From contig DATBGS010000165.1 of NCBI GenBank assembly GCA_036557885.1, positions 248,001 through 312,000 of the forward strand: a stretch of 64,000 nucleotides of DNA, given 5' to 3'. Below, piece after piece: positions 25,411 to 33,892 of the stretch. The notes beneath the pieces are model-generated. The model was given only the letters and a program-made list of their open reading frames with translations. It was not told the DNA's origin and did not search any database. The DNA is from DATBGS01 sp036557885 (GTDB lineage: Bacteria; Chloroflexota; Ktedonobacteria; Ktedonobacterales; DATBGS01). Position 1 is the stretch's first letter, and each line of letters starts with the position of its first letter. The position numbers and the translations under genes are program-made.

Positions 25411-25890
25411 CTATCGAGTGGTGGCCGATGGAAGAACCAGCATCGCCTCCACCCGCTTGCGCCACGCCTCGTAGGGGAGCAACTTGCTGAGGGCTGCGGG
25501 AAGGGGCACATCCTGACGCTGGTACAGCAGGACGCCATCGCGGGCGATATTCTCCAGAAGGGCAGGAGGCAGTTCGCCAACCTCCTCAACCATCGAGATA
25601 AACGGCCATTCCCAGCCGCCATGCTCCATTGCCGCGTTTTCTGCTGCGACCAGGAGAGCCACACCCTGGGGGGAGAGTCCTGATCGTTGATAGAAATCAT
25701 CCCGCCGATGTACGAGGATGAGCAGGTCTGCATCGCTGTGAAGCCGAGGAGTCAGGCGTGCCGTCGAGCCGAACAGCACGACGAACTGCACGTTATCATC
25801 GTGTTTCTGAATCAATGTGCGCAACTGGTCAATTTGATACAGCAGTGCTGGGTACGCATGCTGGTACAGCACGCTCCGTTGCCTGGTCAT
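25411..25890 (-). CDS. MNT-type minimal nucleotidyltransferase
   Basis: 159 residues. The pol-beta-type active site is FGSTARLTPRLHSDADLLI: GS, ten residues, then DxD. Such minimal nucleotidyltransferases act as antitoxins by adding nucleotides to a HEPN ribonuclease partner. The upstream frame encodes such a HEPN protein, here frameshifted. The ATG at 25890 follows AAGGGG. The C-terminal ~60 residues (LPAALSKLLPYEAWRKRVEAML) look helical and could hold a partner. Confidence 0.8.
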   Translation of the reverse strand: MTRQRSVLYQHAYPALLYQIDQLRTLIQKHDDNVQFVVLFGSTARLTPRLHSDADLLILVHRRDDFYQRSGLSPQGVALLVAAENAAMEHGGWEWPFISMVEEVGELPPALLENIARDGVLLYQRQDVPLPAALSKLLPYEAWRKRVEAMLVLPSATTR

Positions 25891-25900
25891 GCCACGCCCC

Positions 25901-26259
25901 TTACGGGTGATGAACCTGTGCCCATGCTTTGATCCTGGCGAGTGACGCGCGGGCATCAGAAGCCTCAACATCTGAGGCACCCTTGCCATAGACGCCTCTT
26001 GCTCGCAAATCTTCCAGATGCTTCCACGCTTCAGCAATTTCGGTGGGCGCTCCGGCATTCTTGAGCAGCGCAGGGTGCTTTGTGTGGTTGTGTCCCGCCC
26101 GCTCGTGGTTTGTCCCTGCCCACTCTGCACCCGCGCAAAGATAGTGATGCGCTGCCGCGTGGCAGGCTCAATAATGGTGGCCGGGTGAGTAGCCAACGCA
26201 AGGACCACCTGCTCTTGTTCCAGCGACTCGCCACGCGCGAAATGATCTAACGGCTTCAT
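25901..26259 (-). pseudogene. HEPN-domain protein broken by a 1-base frameshift
   Basis: The ATG at 26259 has GGGAGGG upstream and starts MKPLDHFARGESLEQEQ. After ATIIE (about 26167) the sense moves to another frame: ACHAAAHHYLCAGAEWAG, then HERAGHNHTKHPALL and IAEAWKHLEDLRARGVYG, ending at TAA 25901-25903. One missing G at the GAGCC (minus strand) near 26165-26169 would restore a ~120-residue protein. RAGHNH matches the HEPN RX4-6H ribonuclease motif. It is directly upstream of the nucleotidyltransferase, the expected partner order. A sequencing error cannot be excluded. Confidence 0.7.
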
Positions 26260-26355
26260 CTACCCTCCCTAAATCAGTATAGCACCCTGTTGGCTCTGCA
26301 CGCTCAGGTGCCCCGGCAAGCTCCTGCGCCGTCTCCACAATCCCGAAGGCTCATC

Positions 26356-26384
26356 TTGACTTTCTGGCGCCAGTTTGCTATACT
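26356..26384 (+). promoter_or_regulatory. sigma70-type promoter of the module copy 1
   Basis: TTGACT (26356-26361), 17-bp spacer, TATACT (26379-26384). The downstream leader is conserved in the second copy at 41.8 kb, which also has a 17-bp-spaced promoter. Confidence 0.8.
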
Positions 26385-26601
26385 TGCAGCAAGCCAACTT
26401 TCGCTTGTGGGAGGTGATACGCCAAAAGACAACTGATGCGACATGCCTTTAGTGGCCCGTCGCATCACAGTTACCACATTCCGGAGCCTGCCGGGAAATG
26501 CAGCAGTATCAGTATAAAGAGTATCATGTGATTGCTCCTTCGTTCCTGGCAGGTTTCATTCGAGTAAGCGTCCGATGCGACGCGAAAGGAGCCTGCACCC
26601 C
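26385..26601 (+). promoter_or_regulatory. conserved structured leader, copy 1
   Basis: About 217 nt between promoter and start codon, highly similar to 41621-41835 (other strand). TGATGCGAC (26434-26442) pairs with GTCGCATCA (26459-26467) to form a 9-bp stem. A third segment, GATGCGAC (26574-26581), next to the ribosome site AAAGGAG (26585-26591), can pair with the same GTCGCATC instead. CCGG-AGCCTG-CCGG and GGCAGGTT offer another exclusive pair. The two states could control translation of the gene at 26602. Confidence 0.6.
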
Positions 26602-27408
26602 ATGTCTACCGCCTGGTTCGACACCATCGCTGCCGTTGCCTGCTTCCGTTCGTTCCTGCCTTCCGACGATCTTTCCGCCTTCTTGCCACGATTGCCCGGC
26701 ACGGTGGCCGGGGCTACAGGCAGTGCCCCGCTCGTAGCCCCGGCCACCGTGCCGGGGAACGGCCCGCCAGGGTCGGCGGGGCTACAGACGCTCGTAGCCC
26801 CGGCCACTGTGCCGGGGAACGGGGCTACCCCTCAAAGCAGGGGCACGGCCTACGAGCGTCCGCCTGTGCCGTATGAGGACTTCTCCGGGCGTGCCTTGAG
26901 CTTTCGCAGCATGGTGCATGTGCTGCTCACCTGTCTGGCCTATGGAGACAGACGCCGCGCCCAGAAGCACCGCGCCAATGGCGGGGCACCCGCGCTGCGC
27001 CAGCCGCCTGCATTGGAGACGTTGCAGGGCCGTTCGATTAGCTCGGTCTGCGCTGCCATTGCTGAGGGGACGTTCTCCCGTCTGCTGGATGACGACCTGG
27101 ACTTGCTGGTGCGCTTAGCTGCTCGCACGCGGCAAGCCATCCTTAAGCGCGAGGAGAACGCTGACGAGTGGCAAGCGGCGCTGGAGCAGCAGATGCGCCG
27201 CGTGTGGGTCACGCTGGACAACACGCTGCGTGTCTGGGAGGAAGACGAGCTGCTGCAAGCGGAGGAGGAGGGCTGGCGGGCGTGCTGGCGACGGCTGTTT
27301 GGGACACGCCCGCCCAAAGCGCTCCTGCCGGAGCGCATCAAGACCTACAAGCCCGCCTGGGCACAGGCTGTGCCGCCCGCGCTGCCAATGGCAACGCGCC
27401 GCTTGTAG
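26602..27408 (+). CDS. unknown module protein, copy 1
   Basis: 268 residues, ~90% identical to the protein encoded at 40829-41620. After ~30 residues the sequence runs through repeat-derived peptide (PGTVAGATG, LVAPATVPGNG twice, TPQSRGTA) to about residue 90. The remainder is the real-looking part: helical, with SMVHVLLTCLAYGDRRRAQ, SVCAAIAEGTFSRLLDDDLDLLVRLA and a Trp-rich WEEDELLQAEEEGWRACWRR. I recognise no family. It converges with a rep-like gene in both copies, suggesting a role in replication or copy control of a plasmid-like unit, but that is inference. Start ATG follows AAAGGAG. Confidence 0.65.
   Translation: MSTAWFDTIAAVACFRSFLPSDDLSAFLPRLPGTVAGATGSAPLVAPATVPGNGPPGSAGLQTLVAPATVPGNGATPQSRGTAYERPPVPYEDFSGRALSFRSMVHVLLTCLAYGDRRRAQKHRANGGAPALRQPPALETLQGRSISSVCAAIAEGTFSRLLDDDLDLLVRLAARTRQAILKREENADEWQAALEQQMRRVWVTLDNTLRVWEEDELLQAEEEGWRACWRRLFGTRPPKALLPERIKTYKPAWAQAVPPALPMATRRL
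26694..26850. repeat. array of class A and B repeats inside the gene
   Basis: Three class A copies in both orientations (one interrupted by a Gly-Pro stretch) and one class B unit flanked by CTAC on both sides (26823-26826 and after the insert). All are read in frame. Confidence 0.85.
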
Positions 27409-27410
27409 CA

Positions 27411-27440
27411 CCAGCTTCCCCCCAAAGCAGGGGCACGGCA
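27411..27440. repeat. degenerate class B repeat
   Basis: CCCCCCAAAGCAGGGGCACGG at the junction between the two convergent genes of module copy 1. Confidence 0.65.
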
Positions 27441-27835
27441 GGGTCGGCTTCCTCTTCAGGTGACGCTGTTTCCTCTACTCTGGTGTAGAAGGTGTAGAAG
27501 GTGTAATCGCGCTGTTCTCTCTCCTTCTCTCTTCTTCTTATGAGAGAGAAGAAGAGGAGAGAGCGCGTTGCTGCACCGTCTTCCTCGTCATTTACACCTT
27601 CTACACCTTCTACACCGATTACACCACCCCGCTTCGCAGCAGCGCCGCGCTGGTCATTTACACCGTCTACACCTTCTACACCTCCACCCCACACGAGCCT
27701 TCTATACCCCATGCCGCGCCCTGATGATCGTCCCTGCCGCCTCGATGTCTATGGCGTACAACCGCCTCTCGTTTGGGCGTCTTCGCCAGCGGCACCGGCT
27801 TTGGCTCAGCGATGGACCAGGCGCCGAAGGCTATA
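27412..27835 (-). pseudogene. truncated rep/helicase gene, module copy 1
   Basis: A minus-strand remnant of the gene at 38622-40832. Shared pieces include the DNA for GAWSIVEP, then after an internal deletion the GTIIRVRRGVYKAR region, then the iteron segment (GVEGVDGVNDQRGAAAKRGG and VNDEEDGAA). The N-terminal DnaB-like and ATPase parts and the C-terminal ~90 codons are missing. Its 3' end faces the 26602 gene exactly as in the intact copy. It cannot make a functional helicase. Confidence 0.75.
27482..27682. repeat. 9-bp iteron clusters, copy 1
   Basis: GGTGTAGAA x2 and GGTGTAATC at 27482-27508; the inverse ATTTACACC, TTCTACACC x2, GATTACACC at 27590-27625; and ATTTACACC, GTCTACACC, TTCTACACC at 27656-27682, each cluster at a strict 9-bp period. 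Between the first two lies a long CTCTCTCC../..GGAGAGAG purine-pyrimidine hairpin (27515-27562). Confidence 0.8.
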
Positions 27836-27842
27836 GCCGCGC

Positions 27843-28928
27843 TCATGCCTGGGCGCCCAGAGCGCGCAGTTGAGCGCGCACATCCTCGGCATCGGGCGAA
27901 TGCAACTGCTCGAAGCGGCGCAGCGCCTCGCGGTAATGCGCTATCGCGGCAGAGCGGTTATCCTGCTGCTTCTCCAGCCGGGCCAAAAACTGGTGGCACT
28001 TGCCCGCCCAATAGCCATCGCTCAGCCGCTCGTTGATTGCCAGGCTGCGTTCAATCATCGCTCGCCCGCGTTCCACCTGATGCGCCTCGCAGAGCAGCAG
28101 CCCCAGGTTGCACAACTCAATGGCCTCCGCTGCTGGATCACCAAGCCGAAGCGCCAGCGCCAAAGCATGCTCAAATCCCGCTCGCGCCTGCTCCCACTGG
28201 CCCATCTCGTCATCCAGTACCGCCAGGCCATGCAGAGCGTGTCGCTCCGCAGCGGGGTCGTCAAGCTGACGGGCTAATGCCAGGGAGCGCTCAAACCCTG
28301 CCCGCGCCTGTTCCCACTGGCCCATCTCATCATCCAGCACGGCCAGTTCATGCGCCTCATCGCATTCATCTCTCAAGCTGCCCAGGCGTCGGGCCAGCGC
28401 CAGGCCACGCGCAAAGCCTGCGCGTGCCTCCTCCAACCATCCTACTTGCCGATCAAGCACCGCCAGGCTATGCACCTCGTCCAGTTCGGCGGACAGGTCG
28501 CCAAGCCGACACGCCAGCGCCAGGGCACGCGCAAAGCCTGCGCGCGCCTCCTCCAGCCGCCCCACCTGCCGCTGCGTCTCGGCAAGTTGATGCGCAGCCC
28601 AGCGCTGCCAGGCAAGATCGCCTACCGCTTCCGCCGCCTGCACTGCCCAGGTGTACATGCGCAGCCGCTCGTCGCGCCGCCCGCGCACGTACCAGGCATG
28701 CCGGAGCGCCTGGGCCAGAGCCAGCACCTGCCAATGGCGGGCGTGGTCGTGTGCCCAGGCCAGCGCGTCCATCAGGCGCGCCGCCTCCGCTTCCAGCGCG
28801 TCCATGCCGTCGTAGCCGGGATGCGCCCTGGCATACGCCAGCCAGAACGTCACCATCGCCTCACCCTCCAGAGGTGCGCTGGAGGACGGCTCACGCTCAT
28901 CTGGCCTCTTGCTCTCCATAGCTGCCAT
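27843..28928 (-). CDS. tetratricopeptide repeat protein
   Basis: 361 residues. Eight or more TPR-like helix pairs from about residue 90: RQVGRLEEARAGFARALALA, EMGQWEQARAGFERSLALAR and a near copy, with a final ALRRFEQLHSPDAEDVRAQL. The nearly identical units point to recent internal duplication. The N-terminal 90 residues resemble the helical region that follows NB-ARC domains in large TPR regulators, so this may be a piece detached from such a gene. No ribosome site is clear for ATG 28928 or 28919. It directly adjoins the module remnant. Confidence 0.75.
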   Translation of the reverse strand: MAAMESKRPDEREPSSSAPLEGEAMVTFWLAYARAHPGYDGMDALEAEAARLMDALAWAHDHARHWQVLALAQALRHAWYVRGRRDERLRMYTWAVQAAEAVGDLAWQRWAAHQLAETQRQVGRLEEARAGFARALALACRLGDLSAELDEVHSLAVLDRQVGWLEEARAGFARGLALARRLGSLRDECDEAHELAVLDDEMGQWEQARAGFERSLALARQLDDPAAERHALHGLAVLDDEMGQWEQARAGFEHALALALRLGDPAAEAIELCNLGLLLCEAHQVERGRAMIERSLAINERLSDGYWAGKCHQFLARLEKQQDNRSAAIAHYREALRRFEQLHSPDAEDVRAQLRALGAQA

Positions 28929-28944
28929 TCCAATCGCCAGGCAG

Positions 28945-30252
28945 TTAGCCTATGATGGGATCATCGGTAAGCCCCACATTCTGGCTCCAGAGCACCGCGC
29001 CGCTCTGGGCGCTGCGCGCAACAAGCGTGGTGTCGCTCCTGCTGTAGAGTATCCCCGCTCTGACGGCGAGAATGGGGTGCCCGCCGGGGTCATGCGTTAA
29101 GGCGTCATGCGCCGTCCACTGGATGGCGCCGGTGCTGGCATTGAGCGCGGTAAAGCCATCGGGAGACGCCAGATAAACGACGCCGTTCGTCACTACCCCC
29201 ACGCTCACAAGCGCGGCGGCGTTGCTGCTGGGCGTGCCCAGCCTGGTCTTCCAAAGCTGCTTCCCGTCAGCGCTGTTGAACGCCGTCAGCGAATCATCAA
29301 CGCCATCTCCCACGAAGGCCATCTGCGGCGCGACAAACGATTGCCACGTTTCCCAGTTGGGCTGGTTGTGCACCTGCCAGAGGATAGCGCCGGTGCTGGC
29401 ATTGAGCGCCACCAGAAACAGGTCAGCGGTGCCGCTCTCGTTTGAGACGTAGAGGGTGTTGTCGTCCATGCCAACAGAGGTTGCGCGCCCGGTGTCGCTG
29501 GGGTATTTCCAGGCCAGCGAACCATCGCTGATGCTGCGCGCCTCGATGGTTTCTGGGCCGCCCATTGGGAAACTGTTATCGGCATAGAGCAGCCCGTTCG
29601 CCACGCTGAGCGGCGTCAGATAGCCAGATTCCTGCGCAGATTGCCACTTGACCGAGCCATCGCTGGCATTGAGCGCCAGCAGCGTGCTTCCATCAGGCGA
29701 AGTTGGGGTACCAGTCGGCGTCAGGGTATCCGAACCGTAAATGACGCCATCGGCCAGCAGGGTGCCCTCGCCGTTGTGAAACTCATAGCTCCAGCGCATT
29801 GAGCCATCGCTGGCGTTGAGGGCGACGAGACTGGTTTTCAATGAGCCATCGCTTCTGCTGGTAAAGAAGCTGATATAGAGGACACCATTTGCTCCACCAA
29901 CAATGCCCGCATTGGCAAACGTTGGATTGCTCCAAAGCAGCTTGCCATCGCTGGCGTTCAGGGCGATCAGGCTGGCGCTGGTCGCCACATAGACGACGCC
30001 CTCCTCCAGCGCGGGCTGGATTGCATCGTCAGCGCTTGTCGTGTACGTCCAGCGCGGCTTGCCGCTGGCACCATCCAGCGCGGTGATAATCTCTTGACCC
30101 GAAGCCTGGTCATACGTGCCATAAAAGAGCGTCACCGGCTTCGGGGCAGGCGTGGCTGTCGCTGCGGGCGTGGTGGCCGTTGTTGGGGTGCTGCACGCGG
30201 CTAGTAAAAAGAGACTGCATAAAACAATAAAGCTGGCAAGGCGTTTCTGCAT
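28945..30252 (-). CDS. PQQ-like beta-propeller lipoprotein
   Basis: 435 residues. Signal peptide with lipobox LLAACST, a Thr/Ala/Pro linker, then seven or more propeller blades with the motif LVALNASDGS..W.YE repeated at least eight times. BamB-like fold, but the strict ALNASDG repeat and lipid anchor in a monoderm-type lineage suggest an extracellular scaffold rather than outer-membrane assembly. The start is MQKRLAS at 30252; the ORF is longer upstream without support. It is probably related to the 22.3 kb propeller. Confidence 0.82.
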   Translation of the reverse strand: MQKRLASFIVLCSLFLLAACSTPTTATTPAATATPAPKPVTLFYGTYDQASGQEIITALDGASGKPRWTYTTSADDAIQPALEEGVVYVATSASLIALNASDGKLLWSNPTFANAGIVGGANGVLYISFFTSRSDGSLKTSLVALNASDGSMRWSYEFHNGEGTLLADGVIYGSDTLTPTGTPTSPDGSTLLALNASDGSVKWQSAQESGYLTPLSVANGLLYADNSFPMGGPETIEARSISDGSLAWKYPSDTGRATSVGMDDNTLYVSNESGTADLFLVALNASTGAILWQVHNQPNWETWQSFVAPQMAFVGDGVDDSLTAFNSADGKQLWKTRLGTPSSNAAALVSVGVVTNGVVYLASPDGFTALNASTGAIQWTAHDALTHDPGGHPILAVRAGILYSRSDTTLVARSAQSGAVLWSQNVGLTDDPIIG

Positions 30253-30450
30253 AGTTGATTCCTTTTCCACATGGGCAAAAACAGTGTTCCCATACATCAA
30301 TTACACAGTACGCTGCTGAGCTTTGAATAGCGCCTGGTTCACTGGCGCAGAGTGAACCAGGCCACAGCCTGCCAAGCACTTCCGGCTGGCACAGCGCGTG
30401 ATAGAATGAGGTTGTAGAGGCACTATCACTCCCCGGAAAGGTAGGGCTAC

Positions 30451-31059
30451 TTGGCAACCACCAGGCAACCACAAACGATCACCATCATACCTGGCGCGCG
30501 CATCACCGCGCAAGAATACGCCCGCCAACCAGAAGAGGCAGGCTGGCGCACAGAATTGTATCGGGGGGTTGTGGTCAAAATGCCGCTCATCAAGAATCTG
30601 CGTCATGAATGGGTTGCAGGCAACCTGCATGCTGCCCTTCATAACCATGTGACTCCCCGGCATCTTGGGCGGGTATCAATGGAGCAAGGCGGCTATGATG
30701 CCACACTGCCAGGCGAACCCGATCACACCATCTGGGGGCCAGATGTCGCGTTTGTGAGCGCAGACCACATCCCTGCTGCGCTGGCGGCAATCTCACGCGG
30801 AGACTACGCGCCCGCTCCTGACCTGGTGGCCGAGATCGTCAGCGAGAGCCAGAGCAAGGCCGATATGCGCGAATGCTCCGAGCGCTGGCTTGCCGCTGGC
30901 ACGCGGCTCGTCTGGAACGTGTGGCCCGACGTGCAGGCAGTGGATGTCTGGACGCCCGATGACCCGATGACGACCTTGAAAAAAGGCGACGCGCTTGATG
31001 GACGCGACGTCGTGCCGGGCTTCAGCATGCCCGTAGCCGACCTGTTTGTCTTCGCATAA
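30451..31059 (+). CDS. Uma2-family (DUF820) putative endonuclease
   Basis: 202 residues. The Uma2/DUF820 family has a PD-(D/E)xK nuclease fold: ELYRGVVVKM, the aspartate of WGPDVAFVS, and the acidic/Lys cluster in DLVAEIVSESQSKADM. The end LVWNVWPDVQAVDVW fits the family. Function is uncertain; many copies exist in filamentous and soil bacteria without known phenotype. The start is TTG at 30451 with AAAGG upstream. It is alone and divergent from the propeller lipoprotein. Confidence 0.85.
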   Translation: MATTRQPQTITIIPGARITAQEYARQPEEAGWRTELYRGVVVKMPLIKNLRHEWVAGNLHAALHNHVTPRHLGRVSMEQGGYDATLPGEPDHTIWGPDVAFVSADHIPAALAAISRGDYAPAPDLVAEIVSESQSKADMRECSERWLAAGTRLVWNVWPDVQAVDVWTPDDPMTTLKKGDALDGRDVVPGFSMPVADLFVFA

Positions 31060-31110
31060 GAAAGGAGCAAGCAGATCAATAAATCATTCCCCCTCGCGGA
31101 GCAGGTACCT

Positions 31111-31770
31111 ATGCACCCCGCGCTCAGATTCCAGCGCGTAAGCCTGGCAGCCTGCATCATCCTCGCCCCAGTGAGCATCACCCTCTATCTCGTCTCCTGG
31201 CCGGGCAATCTCCGCCAGCCGCTCATCGCCACCGCAACAGCCGGTTCCACTGGCAACACGCTGCACTTCATTGGCGCTGTCGCCGCCTCCTTCTTCTTAC
31301 CTCTGGGCTATCTGGGCATGTCGCTGCTGGGCACGCGCCGCGCGCCCTGGCTCGCCACCATCTCGGCGGTGCTCTCCCTCGTCGGCTGGATTCCCTGGGC
31401 CGCGCTCATCAGCCTCGACTCCCTGGCCTTCGACATTTTTCAGACCGGCAGCACCCCACAGCTTACCGCCATCTGGACGCGCTTCAACGACGACCCGGTG
31501 ATGACAACCTTCCTGCTCATCTACGTCTTCGGCCACCTGATTAGCGCCGTGACTATCGGCATTATGCTGGGGCGGCTGCGCCTCGTTCCCGCCTGGGCAG
31601 CCTATGCTCTTGCCCTCACCAGCCCGCTCACCATCGTCATCTTTCCCATCCATAACGAGGTCTTCCAGGACGTGCTCAAATATCTGATCTGCGCCCTCTG
31701 GATCATCGGCGCCATTCCCGCCGCCCTCGCCATGCTCAACGGCAAAGACCTGGCCCAACTGGCGACGTAA
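31111..31770 (+). CDS. six-helix integral membrane protein
   Basis: 219 residues with about six transmembrane helices: LAACIILAPVSITLYLV, LHFIGAVAASFFLPLGYLG, ISAVLSLVGWIPWAALISL, MTTFLLIYVFGHLISAV, AAYALALTSPLTIVIF and LICALWIIGAIPAAL. Tentatively similar to DUF4386-type proteins, but not certain. No cofactor or transport motif. A short gap separates it from the Uma2 gene; a repeat array lies after it. Confidence 0.65.
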   Translation: MHPALRFQRVSLAACIILAPVSITLYLVSWPGNLRQPLIATATAGSTGNTLHFIGAVAASFFLPLGYLGMSLLGTRRAPWLATISAVLSLVGWIPWAALISLDSLAFDIFQTGSTPQLTAIWTRFNDDPVMTTFLLIYVFGHLISAVTIGIMLGRLRLVPAWAAYALALTSPLTIVIFPIHNEVFQDVLKYLICALWIIGAIPAALAMLNGKDLAQLAT

Positions 31771-31771
31771 A

Positions 31772-31862
31772 GGCCCGGCACGGTGGCCGGGGCTACCCCA
31801 AAACAAAGGGGCACGGCAGGCGGACTGCTCGTAGCCCCGGCCACCGTGCCGGGCCGTCCCCT
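31772..31862. repeat. two inverted class A repeats with a degenerate B
   Basis: CCCGGCACGGTGGCCGGGGC..., a degenerate B (CCCCAAAACAAAGGGGCACG) and GTAGCCCCGGCCACCGTGCC form a larger inverted pair between the convergent membrane-protein and phaC genes. Confidence 0.82.
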
Positions 31863-31872
31863 GCGGCAGGTA

Positions 31873-33696
31873 TCACTTCTCCAGCACATAGGTGCCCGGC
31901 GCGGGCGTGATCGGCGGATACTGCGCGCTGCCAACGGACGGCGCGGGCACCTGCTTGCCGGAGCGCGCTTTCAGCCACTCCAGCCAATCCGTCCACCAAC
32001 TGCCCGCGTGCTGCTCCGCGCCAGCAAACCACTCCTCAGCGTTTGCCACCGGCTTGTCATTCGTCCAGTAGCCGCGCCCCTTGCTCGGCGGGTTAATCAC
32101 CCCGGCAATGTGCCCACTGCCGCCCAGCACAAAGCGCGATGGCCCGCTGGCAAGCTGCGTGATGCGCCAGGCCGACTTCCAGGGCACAATATGATCTTGC
32201 TCGGTGCCAACGGCGTAGATGTCCTGGCGAATCTTGCGCAGATCAATCGGCACGCCCTTCAGCACAACCTGGCCTGGCTTGATCAGGTTATTCTCCAGAT
32301 AGGTGTTGCGCAGGTAGAACGAATGCGCCGCCCGCGTCATGCGCGTGCCGTCCGCGTTCCAGTACAGCAGATCGAAAGCGGGCGGCTCCTTGCCCAGCAG
32401 ATAGTTATTGACGACGTTGCTCCAGATCAGATCGTTGGCTCGCAGCATGTTAAACATCGTCGCCATCGAGCGGCTGTCCAGATAGCCGCGCTCCAGCATC
32501 TGCCCCTCGACATAGACAACCTGCGGCTCATCAATGAAGACGCTGGTATCGCCCACCTCGCTGAAATCCTGAAGCGCCACAAAGAACGTCGCCGCCTTGA
32601 CCGTCCTATCGCCCTTGGCCGCCAGATACGGCATCGCCATCGAGAGCAGCGTCCCTCCGATGCAGTAGCCCACCGGGTTGACCTTCTCCGCGCCGGTAAT
32701 CGCCTTGATTGCGTCCAGCGCCGCCAGCGGCCCCAGCGTCAGGTAATCCTCGAAGGTCGTCTCCTCCAGCGAGGCATCGGGGTTCTTCCAGCTGATGACA
32801 AAGACCGAAAAGCCAGCATCCACCAGGAACTTGATCAGGCTGTTCTGCGGCTGCATGTCCAGAATGTAATACTTATTAATCCAGGGCGGAATAAACAGCA
32901 GCGGCACCGCGTAGACCGTCTCTGTCGTCGGCTGGTACTGAATCAGTTCGATCAGCGCGTTGCGATAGACCACCTGCCCCGGCGTCAGCGCCAGATTGCG
33001 CCCAGGCGCGAAGGCGTCCGTATCCGTCATCTTGATCTGCCCGGCCTTCAGGTCGCGCAGCAGATGCTCCATGCCTGTCGTCAGGTTCTGCCCGCCCGTC
33101 TGGATGGCATCGCGCAAGACCTGTGGATTGGTGAAGGCAAAGTTGGTGGGGCTGATCGCGTCCAGAAACTGCCGCAGATAAAACACCAGCTTGCGCTGCT
33201 GGTGCTCATCCAGCCCCTGCAACTCCGAAGCCGACTTCAGCAGCGTCGTCGCGGCCAGCAGATAGCTCTGTTTCAGCGCGTCAAAGATGGCGTTCTGCTG
33301 CCAGTCCGGGGCGCTAAAGCGCTTATCGCTCCTCTCCGGCTGAACCACCGGCTCAACCTCCTGCTTGCCACCCCAGAACTTAAGCGCCGATGCCGTCATA
33401 AGCTGCGTGTACTGCTGGACAAACTCGGTGTAATTGGCCCAGGCATGCACCGGGTTCGTCATGGCATCCAGCCAGATACGCTGGAAGGCGCGTGTAATCT
33501 CCGCCGGGTCAAGCGGCAGGAGCTTGCTATAGGGGTTGGCCTGCCAGAGTTGGTCAATCAGCGCCAGCCAGGGGTCGTTGCCATCCTCCTGCGGCTGCGC
33601 GCCCTGGCCGCCCGGCATGGGCGGCGCCTGCATCGTGCTCTGAATCAGCTTGCTCCACGCCTCAAATGGGGTCTGTTCTGAAGATGGATGTGCCAC
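31873..33696 (-). CDS. phaC: class I-like polyhydroxyalkanoate synthase
   Basis: 607 residues, normal length for class I PhaC. It polymerises (R)-3-hydroxyacyl-CoA on the granule surface. The lipase-like box is NPVGYCIGG with catalytic Cys345; Asp501 is in TEQDHIVPW and His529 in GGSGHIAG. N-terminal FEAWSKLIQ and WLDAMTNPVHAWANY belong to the class I cap. The start is GTG at 33696 behind GGAGGG. It follows phaA on the minus strand, separated by a 190-bp class D palindrome, so expression may be partly uncoupled. The chain-length preference cannot be told from sequence. Confidence 0.95.
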   Translation of the reverse strand: MAHPSSEQTPFEAWSKLIQSTMQAPPMPGGQGAQPQEDGNDPWLALIDQLWQANPYSKLLPLDPAEITRAFQRIWLDAMTNPVHAWANYTEFVQQYTQLMTASALKFWGGKQEVEPVVQPERSDKRFSAPDWQQNAIFDALKQSYLLAATTLLKSASELQGLDEHQQRKLVFYLRQFLDAISPTNFAFTNPQVLRDAIQTGGQNLTTGMEHLLRDLKAGQIKMTDTDAFAPGRNLALTPGQVVYRNALIELIQYQPTTETVYAVPLLFIPPWINKYYILDMQPQNSLIKFLVDAGFSVFVISWKNPDASLEETTFEDYLTLGPLAALDAIKAITGAEKVNPVGYCIGGTLLSMAMPYLAAKGDRTVKAATFFVALQDFSEVGDTSVFIDEPQVVYVEGQMLERGYLDSRSMATMFNMLRANDLIWSNVVNNYLLGKEPPAFDLLYWNADGTRMTRAAHSFYLRNTYLENNLIKPGQVVLKGVPIDLRKIRQDIYAVGTEQDHIVPWKSAWRITQLASGPSRFVLGGSGHIAGVINPPSKGRGYWTNDKPVANAEEWFAGAEQHAGSWWTDWLEWLKARSGKQVPAPSVGSAQYPPITPAPGTYVLEK

Positions 33697-33732
33697 AACC
33701 GTACCCTCCGACTACAGGAAGGTTGGCGTTTG

Positions 33733-33892
33733 AAAACGCGGCTAAGGGCGTCTGCGGACGCCACCAAGTCCGCCTTCGCGGACTCCCAGCCCCCTCCTAC
33801 CAAGACTCGTGGCAAGAAGGGGCTGGGGGAACCTGCGCAGGCAGGTTTGGTGGCAGAATGCCCTTAGGCGCGAATTTATTCGCCAGCCTACC
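33733..33892. repeat. class D multi-branched palindrome
   Basis: An outer stem CTAAGGGC / GCCCTTAG encloses hairpins GGCGTC-TGCG-GACGCC, AGTCCGC-CTTC-GCGGACT, CCCAGCCCC/GGGGCTGGG and AACCTGC-GCAG-GCAGGTT, with CCACCAA pairing TTGGTGG. It sits between phaA and phaC and overlaps the phaA stop codon. Confidence 0.85.

Noticed and set aside
26498..26737. Short overlapping frame conserved in both module copies (MQQYQYKEYHVI.. and MKHQQYRGYHVI..)
   Set aside because: It lies in the leader and runs into the main gene in another frame; the two copies are so similar that an open frame is expected by chance, and the ribosome site for it is poor.
31783..33681. A 632-codon open frame on the plus strand opposite phaC
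   Set aside because: It is rich in Arg, Gln, His and Leu, has no domain, and is the mirror of high-GC phaC coding; phaC has all catalytic residues.
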